DNA of 22,751 bases from Candidatus Ectomicrobium neotermitis (GTDB lineage: Bacteria; Elusimicrobiota; Endomicrobiia; Endomicrobiales; Endomicrobiaceae): NCBI GenBank assembly GCA_031283745.1, contig JAITBH010000158.1, forward strand, positions 1-22,751, in the 5' to 3' direction. A program made the translations under genes and the position numbers. A model generated the notes under the pieces. It had not been told where the DNA came from and ran no database searches. It was given only the letters and a program-made list of their open reading frames with translations. Positions 7,825 to 16,142 of the stretch are shown here, piece by piece (the first letter of the stretch is position 1; every line of letters starts with the position of its first letter).

Positions 7825-8303
7825 TTTATCCCTACCTTTATTAGCCACTTCTCAATTGCCTCTTTTGAGGCGGCAATGTTTCCTGCACGAACTTGCAAGC
7901 CATCAAGCACTGTCGCACCTTTGGCAAGTTTCTGGACATTTCCAAAACTTTTACCAGCTTTCCCGCCGCCTGTGGTGCAAAACGGTATCACTGTTTTGCC
8001 TGCAAAGTTATGGTCCGACAGAAAAGTGTTTATCGGCGAGGGGGTGTTTGAAATCCATAGCGGATAGCCGACAAAAATCACATCGTATTTGCTGATGTCT
8101 GTGGTGCTAGGAAGCGGGGTTTTGTTACCTGTCACAAGATCTAAGCCTGAACGCAAAAGTATGGACAGAAATGATTTTGAATAGGGTTTTTGAGGTTTTA
8201 TCTCAAATATTTCGCCCCCGACAATCTGATGGATATTTTGTGCTAGCGCCTTGGTGTTTCCGCTACTGCTGTAATATGCAAGCAAGAAAGATTTTTCACT
8301 CAT
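7821..8303 (-). CDS. Flavodoxin, cytosolic copy
   Basis: A 160-residue flavodoxin-fold protein. The N-terminal YYSSSGNTKALAQ is the FMN phosphate-binding loop, and YDVIFVGYPLWISNTPSPI is the aromatic loop over the flavin. It has no signal peptide, so it is probably cytosolic, unlike its neighbour at 8353-8919, with which it shares the core (DISKYDVIFVGYP, HNF-GKTVIPFC, DGLQ-R). The strong AAGGAGG site and the bases around it are almost identical to those before the neighbour, pointing to a tandem duplication. The electron partner is unknown; the nitroreductase is translationally coupled downstream. Confidence 0.9.
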   Translation of the reverse strand: MSEKSFLLAYYSSSGNTKALAQNIHQIVGGEIFEIKPQKPYSKSFLSILLRSGLDLVTGNKTPLPSTTDISKYDVIFVGYPLWISNTPSPINTFLSDHNFAGKTVIPFCTTGGGKAGKSFGNVQKLAKGATVLDGLQVRAGNIAASKEAIEKWLIKVGIK

Positions 8304-8352
8304 TTTGTGCCTCCTTAGACAAATTTGAATTTTTTACTGCATAGTCTCAATT

Positions 8353-8919
8353 TCATTCAACTATGTTTATTTTCTTTAACCATCCGCTAATTGCTGCATC
8401 AGATGACCCAACATTCGCACCTCGAATTTGCAAACCGTCGATAACATTTGCCGATGGGGAAAGTTCCTTTACCTTCTTAAAACTCTTGTCGCCCGAACTG
8501 CTTCCCGATACGCAAAACGGTATCACTGTTTTGCCTGAGAAATTGTGTTCGGCTAAAAAAGTGTCTATCGGAGGAGGGATTGTTCCATACCATATAGGAT
8601 AGCCGACAAAAATCACATCGTATTTGCTGATGTCTACTGTTGTTGATAGCGGTGGTTTATAACCTGAATTTATTTCCTGCTTGGCTTGCTTGAGAGTGTC
8701 GTCATATGATTGCGGATAAGCTTTAACTGGCTTTATTGCAACAATATCTCCACCTACAAGCTGATGAATTTTTTGAGCCATTTGTTCTGTATTGCCTGTG
8801 CGGCTGTAATAAACGATAAGGGTAGATTTTGAATCCGTAGTTTTAGCTTGAGTTGCCGCCATAGAACTTCCCACTGCAAAAACCATAATCAAAGATAATA
8901 AAAATAATTTTGCTGCCAT
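8353..8919 (-). CDS. Flavodoxin with signal peptide (exported)
   Basis: A 188-residue flavodoxin-fold protein. The first 21 residues (MAAKLFLLSLIMVFAVGSSM, then AATQAK) look like a cleavable Sec signal with an SMA-A type site, so the mature protein would act outside the cytoplasmic membrane. The FMN loop is YYSRTGNTEQMAQ and the aromatic loop is GYPIWYGTIPPPI. Its Shine-Dalgarno site AAGGAGGC directly abuts the ychF stop codon, eleven bases before the ATG. It is a paralogue of the next gene. Exported flavodoxin-like proteins are common in anaerobes, but their partner is not established here. Confidence 0.9.
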   Translation of the reverse strand: MAAKLFLLSLIMVFAVGSSMAATQAKTTDSKSTLIVYYSRTGNTEQMAQKIHQLVGGDIVAIKPVKAYPQSYDDTLKQAKQEINSGYKPPLSTTVDISKYDVIFVGYPIWYGTIPPPIDTFLAEHNFSGKTVIPFCVSGSSSGDKSFKKVKELSPSANVIDGLQIRGANVGSSDAAISGWLKKINIVE

Positions 8920-8930
8920 TTTATGCCTCC

Positions 8931-10022
8931 TTAGACATTAAACTTAAACTCAATAATATCCCCGTCTTTAACAACATATTCCTTCCCTTCACTTCTCAAA
9001 AGTCCTGCATCCTTGACTGCTTTTTGGCTCCCAAGCTTTTCTAAGTCCCCGAAGTTCATAACCTCAGCTCGAATAAAACCTCTCTGAAAATCAGTGTGAA
9101 TTACCCCTGCCGCCTGAGGTGCCAAAAAACCTTTTTTTATTGTCCAAGCCCTGCTCTCATCTGCCCCTGCTGTAAGAAAAGTTGAAAGCCCAAGCAAATC
9201 ATAACCTGCCTTTATCAAACGGTTTAGCCCTGCTTCCTTTAAGCCAAGATCCTTCAAAAACTCCTGCCTATCTTGCTCGGAAAGTTCTGAAAGTTCTGCC
9301 TCTATTTTTGCACAGATTGGCAAAGCTGCTGCCCCCTCTTTGAGGGCTTTTTGCTTAACAACTTGGGTGAACTCATTTTCCATTTCGGGCAGATCATTTT
9401 CCCCAACATTGCAGGCATATAAAACGGGCTTAGCGGTAATGAGAAAGAAATCTTTGATCATCTCACTCTCCTCCCCGCTCAAAGACATAGTCCGAGCAGG
9501 TTTGCCCCCATCTAAATGGGCTTTTAGCCTAAGAGCCAAATCTCTTTGAGCGATGACGCTTTTATCTTGCAAGCGGATATTTTTTTCTAACCGCTCAAGC
9601 TTTTTTGCCGCAGAATCCATATCAGCCAAAATCAGCTCAGTGTCAATAATATCGATGTCGTCTAAAGGGTTTATTGCACCGCTAACATGAGTGATGTCTT
9701 TATTTTCAAAGCATCTGACAACATGAACTATGGCAGCCGTTTCCCTTATATGGGACAAAAATTGATTTCCAAGCCCCTCGCCTTGTGATGCACCCTTGAC
9801 AAGCCCGGCAATGTCTACAAACTCAACAGCTGCGGGAACTTTCTTTTTTGACTGATAGAGATTTGCCAAGAAATCAAGCCTGCTGTCTGGGACAGACACA
9901 ACGCCGACATTGGGGTCAATTGTGCAAAACGGGTAATTTGCTGTCGCAGCCCCTGCTTTTGTTATGGCATTAAACAATGTTGATTTGCCTACATTGGGCA
10001 AGCCCACTATTCCTAATTTCAT
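8931..10022 (-). CDS. ychF: Redox/ribosome-associated P-loop ATPase YchF (OLA1 family)
   Basis: A 363-residue Obg-like nucleotidase that prefers ATP and associates with ribosomes. Seen: G1 loop GLPNVGKST (7-15), ANYPFCTIDPN (switch I), DIAGLVKGASQGEGLGNQF (G3 and following), a coiled-coil insert from about residue 120 to 210, and a C-terminal TGS domain with WTIKKG, QAAGVIHTDFQRGFIRAEV and YVVKDGDIIEFKFNV, the classic end of YchF. Full length. An AAAGGAG site precedes the ATG. The 12-base gap after obgE implies one transcript of two ribosome-linked NTPases. Confidence 0.97.
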   Translation of the reverse strand: MKLGIVGLPNVGKSTLFNAITKAGAATANYPFCTIDPNVGVVSVPDSRLDFLANLYQSKKKVPAAVEFVDIAGLVKGASQGEGLGNQFLSHIRETAAIVHVVRCFENKDITHVSGAINPLDDIDIIDTELILADMDSAAKKLERLEKNIRLQDKSVIAQRDLALRLKAHLDGGKPARTMSLSGEESEMIKDFFLITAKPVLYACNVGENDLPEMENEFTQVVKQKALKEGAAALPICAKIEAELSELSEQDRQEFLKDLGLKEAGLNRLIKAGYDLLGLSTFLTAGADESRAWTIKKGFLAPQAAGVIHTDFQRGFIRAEVMNFGDLEKLGSQKAVKDAGLLRSEGKEYVVKDGDIIEFKFNV

Positions 10023-10034
10023 AAAAGCTCCTTT

Positions 10035-11294
10035 CTATTTCTCAAAAGTAAATTCAAAATTTTTAATTCTCACCAAATCCCCCGCCTTTACACCCATTTT
10101 TTCAAGCTCAAGCTCAAGCCCCATTTTTTTTAAGATGTTTTGATAACGTCTCAAGGCATCCTCCTCAGCAAAATTGGTCATCTCCGTTAAGTTTTCTACT
10201 TTCTTACCGCTGACAACAAAAACTCCTCTATCTTTTTTGACCTTAAATTCAGGCTCATACACATAGTGTTTGACAGGGGTAATCTCTATCTCCTCTTCGG
10301 GATAAATTTTTGTGGGCTTATCGAGCATTTTGACTATCTCAGATAGCATTTTGTCTATGCCGGCGCCTGTAACTGCTGAAATTTCGATAATTTTTTTGGT
10401 CCGCAACTTTTTCTTAAAGGCGGCAATGTGCTTTTTAGAGTCAGGCAAGTCCGATTTGTTTAAGACGACGAGCATATTTTTTTCAAGCAGAAACTTTGAA
10501 TACTTTTTTAACTCGGTATTTAGTATTCGATAATTTTTATACGGGTCTTTGCCGTCTGAGCCTGAGGCATCAATGATTAATAGCAGAACTTTATTCCTTC
10601 TTATGTGCCGCAAAAACTCTAAGCCTAACCCTTTGCCTTTATGTGCACCCTCTATGATGCCGGGTATGTCTGCGGCGGCAAAGTCTCGACCTTTGAAATT
10701 GACAATTCCTAAGTTTGGAACAAGGGTGGTGAAAGGGTAGTCTGCGATTTTGGGTTTTGCTGCGGATATTTTTGAAAGGAGGGTAGATTTTCCAGCATTT
10801 GGGAAGCCGACAAAACCGACATCGGCTATCAATCGGAGTTCGAGGTTAATTTGAGCACTTTCGCCTGCTTCGCCTTTTTCGGCTATGCGGGGGGCGGTGT
10901 GGTTTTCTGTCTTAAAAGAGGCATTTCCTCTGCCTCCGCGTCCACCTTTGACAATCAAAACCCGCTCGTCAGCGGTTTTTAAGTCGGCAAATAGAACGCC
11001 GTCCTTAAAAATAATCGTGCCGAGCGGGACTTTTAATATGACATCTGTGCCGCTTCTGCCTGTTTTGTTTGAGGGTTTACCTTTTAGACCGTCTGGAGCT
11101 TTGACTTTGTTCTTGTAGGATAAATCAAGGAGGGTGTTTTTGCGAGGGTCGCCTTCAAAGTAGATATTTCCGCCTTTACCGCCATTTCCGCCGTCGGGTC
11201 CGCCATAAGGAACAAACTTTTCTCTTCTAAAAGAAATACAGCCGCCGCCGCCGCGACCGGCTGTAAGTATAACAGCTGCTTTGTCTATAAACAT
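10035..11294 (-). CDS. obgE: GTPase ObgE/CgtA (50S assembly)
   Basis: A 419-residue GTPase acting in late 50S ribosome assembly and stress control. Three domains are seen: the glycine-rich Obg fold (1-158, with GGGGCISFRREKFVPYGGPD and GGRGGRGNASF), the G domain with G1 GFPNAGKST (163-171), switch DYPFTTLVPNLG and G4 NKSD, and a C-terminal OCT-type domain (from about 335, with EDALRRYQNILKKMG and KAGDLVRI). It starts three bases after rpmA with little Shine-Dalgarno sequence, suggesting coupling. The rplU-rpmA-obgE order is the widespread bacterial arrangement. Confidence 0.97.
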   Translation of the reverse strand: MFIDKAAVILTAGRGGGGCISFRREKFVPYGGPDGGNGGKGGNIYFEGDPRKNTLLDLSYKNKVKAPDGLKGKPSNKTGRSGTDVILKVPLGTIIFKDGVLFADLKTADERVLIVKGGRGGRGNASFKTENHTAPRIAEKGEAGESAQINLELRLIADVGFVGFPNAGKSTLLSKISAAKPKIADYPFTTLVPNLGIVNFKGRDFAAADIPGIIEGAHKGKGLGLEFLRHIRRNKVLLLIIDASGSDGKDPYKNYRILNTELKKYSKFLLEKNMLVVLNKSDLPDSKKHIAAFKKKLRTKKIIEISAVTGAGIDKMLSEIVKMLDKPTKIYPEEEIEITPVKHYVYEPEFKVKKDRGVFVVSGKKVENLTEMTNFAEEDALRRYQNILKKMGLELELEKMGVKAGDLVRIKNFEFTFEK

Positions 11295-11297
11295 TCT

Positions 11298-11549
11298 CTA
11301 CGATACTATGTTGACTAAACGTCTGTCGCCGGCTTTTTTGATGAATTTCACCGTGCCAGCGGCTTTTGCAAAGAGAGTATTGTCCTTACCCATGCCGACA
11401 TTTAAGCCGGGATGATACTTTGTCCCTCTTTGGCGAACGATAATCGCCCCTGCTTTTGCCAACTGATCCCCGTATATCTTTACGCCAAGCCTCTGACCGT
11501 TCGAATCTCTTCCATTAGTTGATGAACCCTGTGCCTTTACATGTGCCAT
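11298..11549 (-). CDS. rpmA: 50S ribosomal protein L27
   Basis: 83 residues. It starts MAHVKAQGSSTNGRDS and contains RLGVKIYGDQLAKAGAIIVRQRGTKYHPG and a C-terminal VNIVS, matching L27, whose N-terminal tail reaches the peptidyl-transferase centre. There is no N-terminal extension of the type cleaved in Firmicutes: the protein begins directly at MAH. An AAGGAGA site precedes the ATG. Confidence 0.97.
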   Translation of the reverse strand: MAHVKAQGSSTNGRDSNGQRLGVKIYGDQLAKAGAIIVRQRGTKYHPGLNVGMGKDNTLFAKAAGTVKFIKKAGDRRLVNIVS

Positions 11550-11576
11550 TTTTTGTCTCCTTGTTCTTAAAAGTAT

Positions 11577-11605
11577 GAAAATCCGCCCAAAAAGCAGCGG
11601 ATTTC
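11577..11605 (-). other. Hairpin in the rplU-rpmA gap
   Basis: GAAAATCCGC (11577-11586) pairs with GCGGATTTC (11597-11605) with one bulged A. No T run follows on the minus strand, so it is more likely an mRNA processing or stability element than a terminator between the two ribosomal protein genes. Confidence 0.4.
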
Positions 11606-11632
11606 AATATTTACATATATGAAAGTCTAAAT

Positions 11633-11947
11633 TTAAGCGTTAATCTTTGCGATTGACACTTCTGTTAGATACTGCCTATGCCCCAACAACTTTTTATAAC
11701 CTTTCTTGGGCCTTCTCTTAAAAACCAACACTTTAGGTGCCCTTTTTTGCGATAAAACCTTTGCTGCGACCGTGGCTCCCTCTATATTAGGGGTGCCGAC
11801 TGTAGTTTTGTTGTCTTTTGATATTAAAAGAACCTCATCAAACACCACCTCATCGCCTGCCTTAACATCTAACTTTTCTACTGCCAATCTTGTGCCTTCT
11901 TCGACTTTATACTGCTTTCCGCCTGTTTTTATGATTGCGTAATCCAT
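11633..11947 (-). CDS. rplU: 50S ribosomal protein L21
   Basis: 104 residues. DYAIIKTGGKQYKVEEG at the start, EVVFDEVLLI in the middle, and KVLVFKRRPKKGYKKLLGHR followed by RQYLTEVSI at the C-terminus are the standard L21 pattern including the RNA-binding basic loop. GGAGAGG precedes the ATG. It is the first gene of the leftward ribosomal/GTPase run, so the promoter should lie in the 339-base divergent gap upstream. Confidence 0.97.
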   Translation of the reverse strand: MDYAIIKTGGKQYKVEEGTRLAVEKLDVKAGDEVVFDEVLLISKDNKTTVGTPNIEGATVAAKVLSQKRAPKVLVFKRRPKKGYKKLLGHRQYLTEVSIAKINA

Positions 11948-12191
11948 TTTCCTCTCCTATTTGATTGTTTAGAATAGGCTAAACCTACCAAAATACCCCC
12001 CCTAAAGTCAAAAACTCCACTCTTGAGCCTCACCTTGGGAGCTACAAGCCCCGCTTAGCACAGTTTTGACACAAATTCTACTTGCTCAAATACGATTCTG
12101 CCTCAGAAACTCTGTCCCTTTTTGTCTACAGCGGCTCTTCTACTTCTAAGCCGCCAAAAATGAGCAGACGGGGGAGGAGAGGTATATATTG

Positions 12192-12197
12192 TATAAT
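12192..12197 (+). promoter_or_regulatory. -10 box of the likely hflX promoter
   Basis: A perfect TATAAT within TTGTATAATCATC, about 90 bases upstream of hflX. No good -35 box lies 17 bases before it (the region is G-rich), so it is only a candidate. Confidence 0.4.
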
Positions 12198-12222
12198 CAT
12201 CTCGATTTCATCGGCAGGTCTC

Positions 12223-12250
12223 AAAGGACTTTTCCCGCCTAAAAGCCTTT
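12223..12250 (+). other. Hairpin in the hflX leader
   Basis: AAAGG-a-CTTTT (12223-12233) pairs with AAAAG-CCTTT (12241-12250) around a seven-base loop, ten base pairs with one bulge. No T run follows. It lies between the candidate promoter and the hflX start, so it would be part of the 5' untranslated mRNA. Confidence 0.4.
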
Positions 12251-12286
12251 TCCGCTGTAAAAATCACAAAAAAACCTTAAAAAAAT

Positions 12287-13531
12287 ATGAAAAAAGCCAT
12301 TTTGGTAGCTTTGCAGACTAAAAACACATCTATTGTTGACATCAATAGCTCTTTAGACGAACTTAGCCGTCTATGTTTAACGGACAATATCAGCACCGCA
12401 GCCGCACTTATTCAAAAACGGGAACTGCCCGACCCAGCCTTTTTCATAGGTCAGGGCAAGGCTTTAGAAATCGGGGATTTGGTCAAAAAGTTTAATGCCG
12501 ATGTGGTGATTTTCGACAATCCCTTAAAACCCACTCAACAAAGGAACCTTGAAAAAGTGATAGGGGTCCCGACAATGGACAGAATAAGGGTGATATTGAA
12601 CATTTTTGCCATGCGGGCACGGACGAGGGAAGGGAAACTTCAAGTTGAAAGGGCAGAGTTGTCCTATTGGCTTTCAAGGCTTGCTAGTCAAGGGGTCAAC
12701 TTAGACAGCCAGACAGGCGGAATTGGCACAAGACGCGGGCCGGGCGAAAAGAAAATAGAAAATGACAAAAGAAAGCTGCGGGACGAGATAGCCAAACTCG
12801 ATAGGGGTATTGCAAAAATCAAAGAAAGACGGGATATTCAAAGGCATAAACGTTCGCTTTCAGACCTACCTGAGGTCGCCATAGTGGGATATACAAATGC
12901 TGGAAAATCGACTTTGCTAAAGGCTCTTTCAAACAGTGAGATTTATATTGATGACAAACTTTTTGCCACCCTTGACCCTTTGACAAGGAAAATAAGGCTT
13001 GCTGGAGGCAGAATGGTTTTGTTTACCGATACCGTCGGCTTTATAAACAATCTCCCTCACGATTTAGTGGCAGCTTTTAGGGCAACGATGGAGGAGATTT
13101 TGAGGGCAAAATGTGTTCTCCATATTGTCGACGCTTCAAGCCCAAGCATGCAAAAACAGATGGAGACAGTTGTGGAAGTCATAAAAGACATAGGGGCTGG
13201 CAGTATTCCGCTGATAACGGTCTACAATAAGGCAGACAAAATTGAGGATTTTTGGAAAAAGACTCTAAAAAACAAAAACAGCTGCGTCATAAGTGCAAAA
13301 GATAATAGCGGGATTGACGAGCTGCTGAAGAGTGTTGAAAAAATTGTCCAACCAAAGCATGTAAAACACTTGGTGAAATTGGAATACGGCAGGCAGGATT
13401 TGTTGGATGTGATTTATAAGCTGGCAAATGTTAAAGCTAAAACTTACCAGAAAGAAAACATAGAGCTTGAGATAGAAACTTCAGCCGCAAACTGGCAGAA
13501 AATACAGACTATTTTGACGAGGCCAAAATGA
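12287..13531 (+). CDS. hflX: Ribosome-splitting GTPase HflX
   Basis: A 414-residue GTPase that in other bacteria splits stalled 70S ribosomes during stress. Seen: an N-terminal HflX domain with FFIGQGKALEI and the VIFDNPLKPTQQRNLE signature, the conserved linker GGIGTRRGPGEKK (143-155), a helical arm, then the G domain with G1 GYTNAGKST (201-209), G3 DTVGF and G4 NKAD, and a C-terminal domain. Length is normal. No Shine-Dalgarno sequence precedes the ATG: the upstream bases are A-rich. The gene overlaps der by four bases (ATGA). Confidence 0.95.
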   Translation: MKKAILVALQTKNTSIVDINSSLDELSRLCLTDNISTAAALIQKRELPDPAFFIGQGKALEIGDLVKKFNADVVIFDNPLKPTQQRNLEKVIGVPTMDRIRVILNIFAMRARTREGKLQVERAELSYWLSRLASQGVNLDSQTGGIGTRRGPGEKKIENDKRKLRDEIAKLDRGIAKIKERRDIQRHKRSLSDLPEVAIVGYTNAGKSTLLKALSNSEIYIDDKLFATLDPLTRKIRLAGGRMVLFTDTVGFINNLPHDLVAAFRATMEEILRAKCVLHIVDASSPSMQKQMETVVEVIKDIGAGSIPLITVYNKADKIEDFWKKTLKNKNSCVISAKDNSGIDELLKSVEKIVQPKHVKHLVKLEYGRQDLLDVIYKLANVKAKTYQKENIELEIETSAANWQKIQTILTRPK

Positions 13532-14838
13532 TAAAAACAGCAATAGTTGGCAGACCAAATGTTGGAAAATCATCTTTGTTTAACAGGTTGATAGGGAGAA
13601 AGAAAGCGATAATCCACGAGGTAGCTGGCACAACCCGCGACAGAAATGAACACGAGATTTTGTGGAAAGATAAAAAGTTTATCGTTACAGACACCGCTGG
13701 CTGGAGTGCTGAAGAATCTGTGTTTTCAAAAGATATGGCGGCACAACTTGATAAAGCAGTAAATGAGGCTGATATTGTTTTGTTTACGGTAGATTCAAAG
13801 GTAGGCATTTGCCCTTTAGACGTTCAAATTGCAAAGCAGATTAGGCTAAGGAAAAAAGAGGTTATCGTTGTTGTAAACAAAATTGACACGCAGGCAGAGG
13901 AAGCTAAAGGTTATGAATTTTATCAGCTCGGTTTTGATGAGCTGGTTTTTATTTCCTCAAGCCACGGAAGAGGAATAAATGATCTCTTAGACAAAATTTG
14001 GCGAAGGATAAAATATGACAGGAAAGATAAAGCCAAGAAAGAAACGATGAAGATTGCCATAGTTGGAAAGCCCAATGTCGGAAAATCCTCTTTTATAAAC
14101 GCTGCTCTTAAAGATGAGAGGACTATCGTTTGTTCAAAAGCAGGCACGACAAGGGACTCGCTTGAAATTCCAGTAAATATCGACGGGAAAGATTACATTC
14201 TCATTGACACCGCAGGCCTCCACCGTGGCAATAAGCCCGTAGACGATATGGAATATCTTTCGTCCTTGAGTGCAGCACACGCTATAGACGATTGCGATGT
14301 GGCAGTTTTAGTGGCAGATGCCGAGCAGGGCATAGGCGAGACAGAGTCAAAGATCGGCGGAATGGTCGTGGAAAAGGGCAAAGCTTTGATTGTGTCTATA
14401 AACAAGTGGGATTTAGTTGAGGAAAAGGAAGAGGCTGCGAAATATTTTGCTGACCAAGTTGGGCAGAAAATGAAGTTTGCCGCATGGGCTGACATTATTT
14501 TTATTTCGGCAAAAACGGGGCAAAGAATGAACAGGATTTTTGAAGACATTGACCGCATTTATGAAAACTTTGCAAGAACTCTTGAGCCGACAGTGTTAAA
14601 TGACACCATTCGCACCGCAGTCTATGAAAAACCTTTTATCCGCAAAGGCAAAACATTGAAAGTAAAAAACTGGTCGCAGGTAGCAGTCAAACCTCCCGTG
14701 TTTATCTTTGAGGTAAACGATGTTGAGCTGGTTCACTTTTCATACAAACGTTATCTCGAAAACAGGTTGAGAGAGAGATTTAATTTTGAAGGAAGTCCGA
14801 TAACTTTGAAGTTCAGAAAATATTATAAAGGAAACTAA
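13528..14838 (+). CDS. der: Double-domain GTPase Der (EngA)
   Basis: A 436-residue 50S-assembly GTPase with the diagnostic tandem G domains: G1 GRPNVGKSS (8-16) with DTAGW, and a second G1 GKPNVGKSS (about 180-188) with DTAGLHR and NKWD. The C-terminal KH-like domain ends ENRLRERFNFEGSPITLKF, standard for Der. The start overlaps the hflX stop as ATGA, and plsY begins one base after the stop, so hflX-der-plsY are translated from one mRNA. Confidence 0.97.
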   Translation: MIKTAIVGRPNVGKSSLFNRLIGRKKAIIHEVAGTTRDRNEHEILWKDKKFIVTDTAGWSAEESVFSKDMAAQLDKAVNEADIVLFTVDSKVGICPLDVQIAKQIRLRKKEVIVVVNKIDTQAEEAKGYEFYQLGFDELVFISSSHGRGINDLLDKIWRRIKYDRKDKAKKETMKIAIVGKPNVGKSSFINAALKDERTIVCSKAGTTRDSLEIPVNIDGKDYILIDTAGLHRGNKPVDDMEYLSSLSAAHAIDDCDVAVLVADAEQGIGETESKIGGMVVEKGKALIVSINKWDLVEEKEEAAKYFADQVGQKMKFAAWADIIFISAKTGQRMNRIFEDIDRIYENFARTLEPTVLNDTIRTAVYEKPFIRKGKTLKVKNWSQVAVKPPVFIFEVNDVELVHFSYKRYLENRLRERFNFEGSPITLKFRKYYKGN

Positions 14839-14839
14839 A

Positions 14840-15442
14840 ATGATTATAAAAATTGTTTACATTGTTTTGTCTTATCTTTGCGGCTCGATACCTTTTGCTT
14901 ACATTTTTACAAAGGCTTTTGCTGGAGTGGATATAAGAACTGTGGGGTCGGGAAATCCGGGAACGACAAATGTTTTTAGGGCTGCGGGCAAAAAAGTGGG
15001 AAGCATCACCTTTGTTGCTGATGTGTTGAAAGGGTTTGTCCCAGTGTTTTTTGCTGTATATATTGACCCTTCATTTATCTTTGCAGCACTTATTGCCCTT
15101 ACTGTCATCGGTGGGCATATGTTTACGATCTTCTTAAACTTCAAAGGCGGGAAAGGGGTCGCAACTGCACTTGGCGCTTTTTTGGCACTTTTACCCCTGC
15201 CCTCAATCATAGCCGCCGGGGTGTTTGCGATTGTGTTTTTGTCATCTGGAATAGTTGCACTTGGGTCAATGTGTGCAGCCATCGCTTTAGTGATTGCGGC
15301 AATAATTTTTGCTGTCGGCATTGAGGGAATTATTTTTGCAGCAATTGTTGCCCTGATCGTTATCTATAAGCACAAAAGCAATATAAAAAGGATAGCCAAC
15401 GGAACTGAAAACAAATTCAATGTTTTTGGAAAGAAAAAATAG
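14840..15442 (+). CDS. plsY: Acyl-phosphate:glycerol-3-phosphate acyltransferase PlsY
   Basis: A 200-residue integral membrane enzyme making lysophosphatidic acid from acyl-phosphate and glycerol-3-phosphate, the first step of phospholipid synthesis. The three family motifs are seen: SYLCGSIPFAYI, GSGNPGTTNVFRAAG, and GGHMFTIFLNFKGGKGVAT. Several hydrophobic segments follow. An AAGGAAA site overlaps the end of der. Full length, no oddities. Confidence 0.96.
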   Translation: MIIKIVYIVLSYLCGSIPFAYIFTKAFAGVDIRTVGSGNPGTTNVFRAAGKKVGSITFVADVLKGFVPVFFAVYIDPSFIFAALIALTVIGGHMFTIFLNFKGGKGVATALGAFLALLPLPSIIAAGVFAIVFLSSGIVALGSMCAAIALVIAAIIFAVGIEGIIFAAIVALIVIYKHKSNIKRIANGTENKFNVFGKKK

Positions 15443-15451
15443 GGGGGGCTT

Positions 15452-15721
15452 ATGAACAAATCAGACATCGCAAAAGATGCAGCAAACATAGCTGCCTCAA
15501 AGAAAGAAGCTGCGGCCATAGTCAACAGAGTGTTTAAGCATATAGCGGACTCTTTAAGACGAGGAAACAAAGTGGTTATTTCGGGTTTTGGGAGCTTTTC
15601 AGTTCATATAACTAAGGTTAAAACGGGAAGGAATCCTAAGACCGGCGAGCAAATTCTCGTGCCTCCGCTAAAAAAAATAAGGTTCAAGCAGTCCGCTGAT
15701 TTTTTTGATAAGGATGAGTAA
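15452..15721 (+). CDS. HU/IHF-family DNA-binding protein
   Basis: An 89-residue histone-like protein that bends and compacts DNA as a dimer. Seen: MNKSDIAKDAANIA with helix-rich N-terminal half, VVISGFGSFSV, and the DNA-embracing beta arm GRNPKTGEQI ending in an acidic tail. The arm has RNPKTGE as in HU and IHF; sequence alone does not decide between them. A G-rich site (GGGGGG) precedes the ATG by six bases. It follows plsY by nine bases. Confidence 0.93.
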   Translation: MNKSDIAKDAANIAASKKEAAAIVNRVFKHIADSLRRGNKVVISGFGSFSVHITKVKTGRNPKTGEQILVPPLKKIRFKQSADFFDKDE

Positions 15722-15771
15722 AACTATATCGACAACTTGGGAGCGAGCCTCCCTAAAAAAGGAAAAAACAA

Positions 15772-16140
15772 GTGATTGAAAAGCCTCCACTACCTCAAAA
15801 AGAGTATTACACCATCGGTGATGTCTCACGAATTACGCAGGTTGAAAAGTATACTTTGAGGCATTGGGAAAAAGAATTTAAGTCACTAACTCCGATAAGA
15901 AAATCCACAAAACAGAGGCTTTATCGCAAGCAAGAAATAGATTTAATCTTCCAAATTAAAGAATTGCTTTACAAACAAAAATATACTATCAGTGGAGCAA
16001 GAAAATTCTTGAACGCCGACAAAAGACTCAAGTCCCTTAACCCTGAATTGATAAGAGAAGAATCCTTGCCGGACTCAAAAATTCTCAAAGAAATTAAGGA
16101 AGAATTGACGCAGATTTTGAAAATTTTACAGAAGGAATAA
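15772..16140 (+). CDS. MerR-type helix-turn-helix regulator
   Basis: 122 residues with an N-terminal MerR winged helix: YYTIGDVSRITQVEKYTLRHWEKEF, then RLYRKQEIDLIFQIKELLY and a C-terminal coiled-coil helix. No effector domain or metal-binding cysteines are seen, so it is a small MerR-like protein of the kind often found beside ihfA/HU in Deltaproteobacteria; its targets are unknown. Start is GTG at 15772, with AAGGAAA nine bases before it. A small stem GGGAG/CTCCC (about 15739-15754) lies in the 50-base gap after HU. The stop is two bases before tRNA-Pro. Confidence 0.85.
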   Translation: MIEKPPLPQKEYYTIGDVSRITQVEKYTLRHWEKEFKSLTPIRKSTKQRLYRKQEIDLIFQIKELLYKQKYTISGARKFLNADKRLKSLNPELIREESLPDSKILKEIKEELTQILKILQKE

Positions 16141-16142
16141 GT

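Larger units (their letters stand above)
11948..12286. promoter_or_regulatory. Divergent intergenic region between rplU and hflX
   Basis: 339 bases without a credible gene, holding the regulatory signals for both directions. Leftward: a hairpin GTTTAG/CTAAAC (11967-11984) lies just before the rplU ribosome-binding site, and a weak promoter candidate TTGACT with a T-A-G-G-T-T box 17 bases on lies further upstream (about 11985-12013). Rightward: a perfect TATAAT and a strong hairpin (listed separately). A further stem GCGGCT/AGCCGC spans 12131-12154. An L21 autoregulatory leader is possible but I cannot match it to a known motif. Confidence 0.5.

Noticed and set aside
7825..7848. Upstream GTG start for the nitroreductase
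   Set aside because: The ATG at 7824 gives the typical MTLDEI start and an ATGA overlap with the preceding stop.
12065..12092. TTGACA...TACGAT on the plus strand as an hflX promoter
   Set aside because: The spacer is 19 bases and the -10 is poor; the TATAAT at 12192 is a nearer and better candidate.
12082..12321. A 79-codon plus-strand frame before hflX
   Set aside because: It overlaps the hflX start in another frame, has low-complexity Ser-rich composition and no ribosome-binding site.
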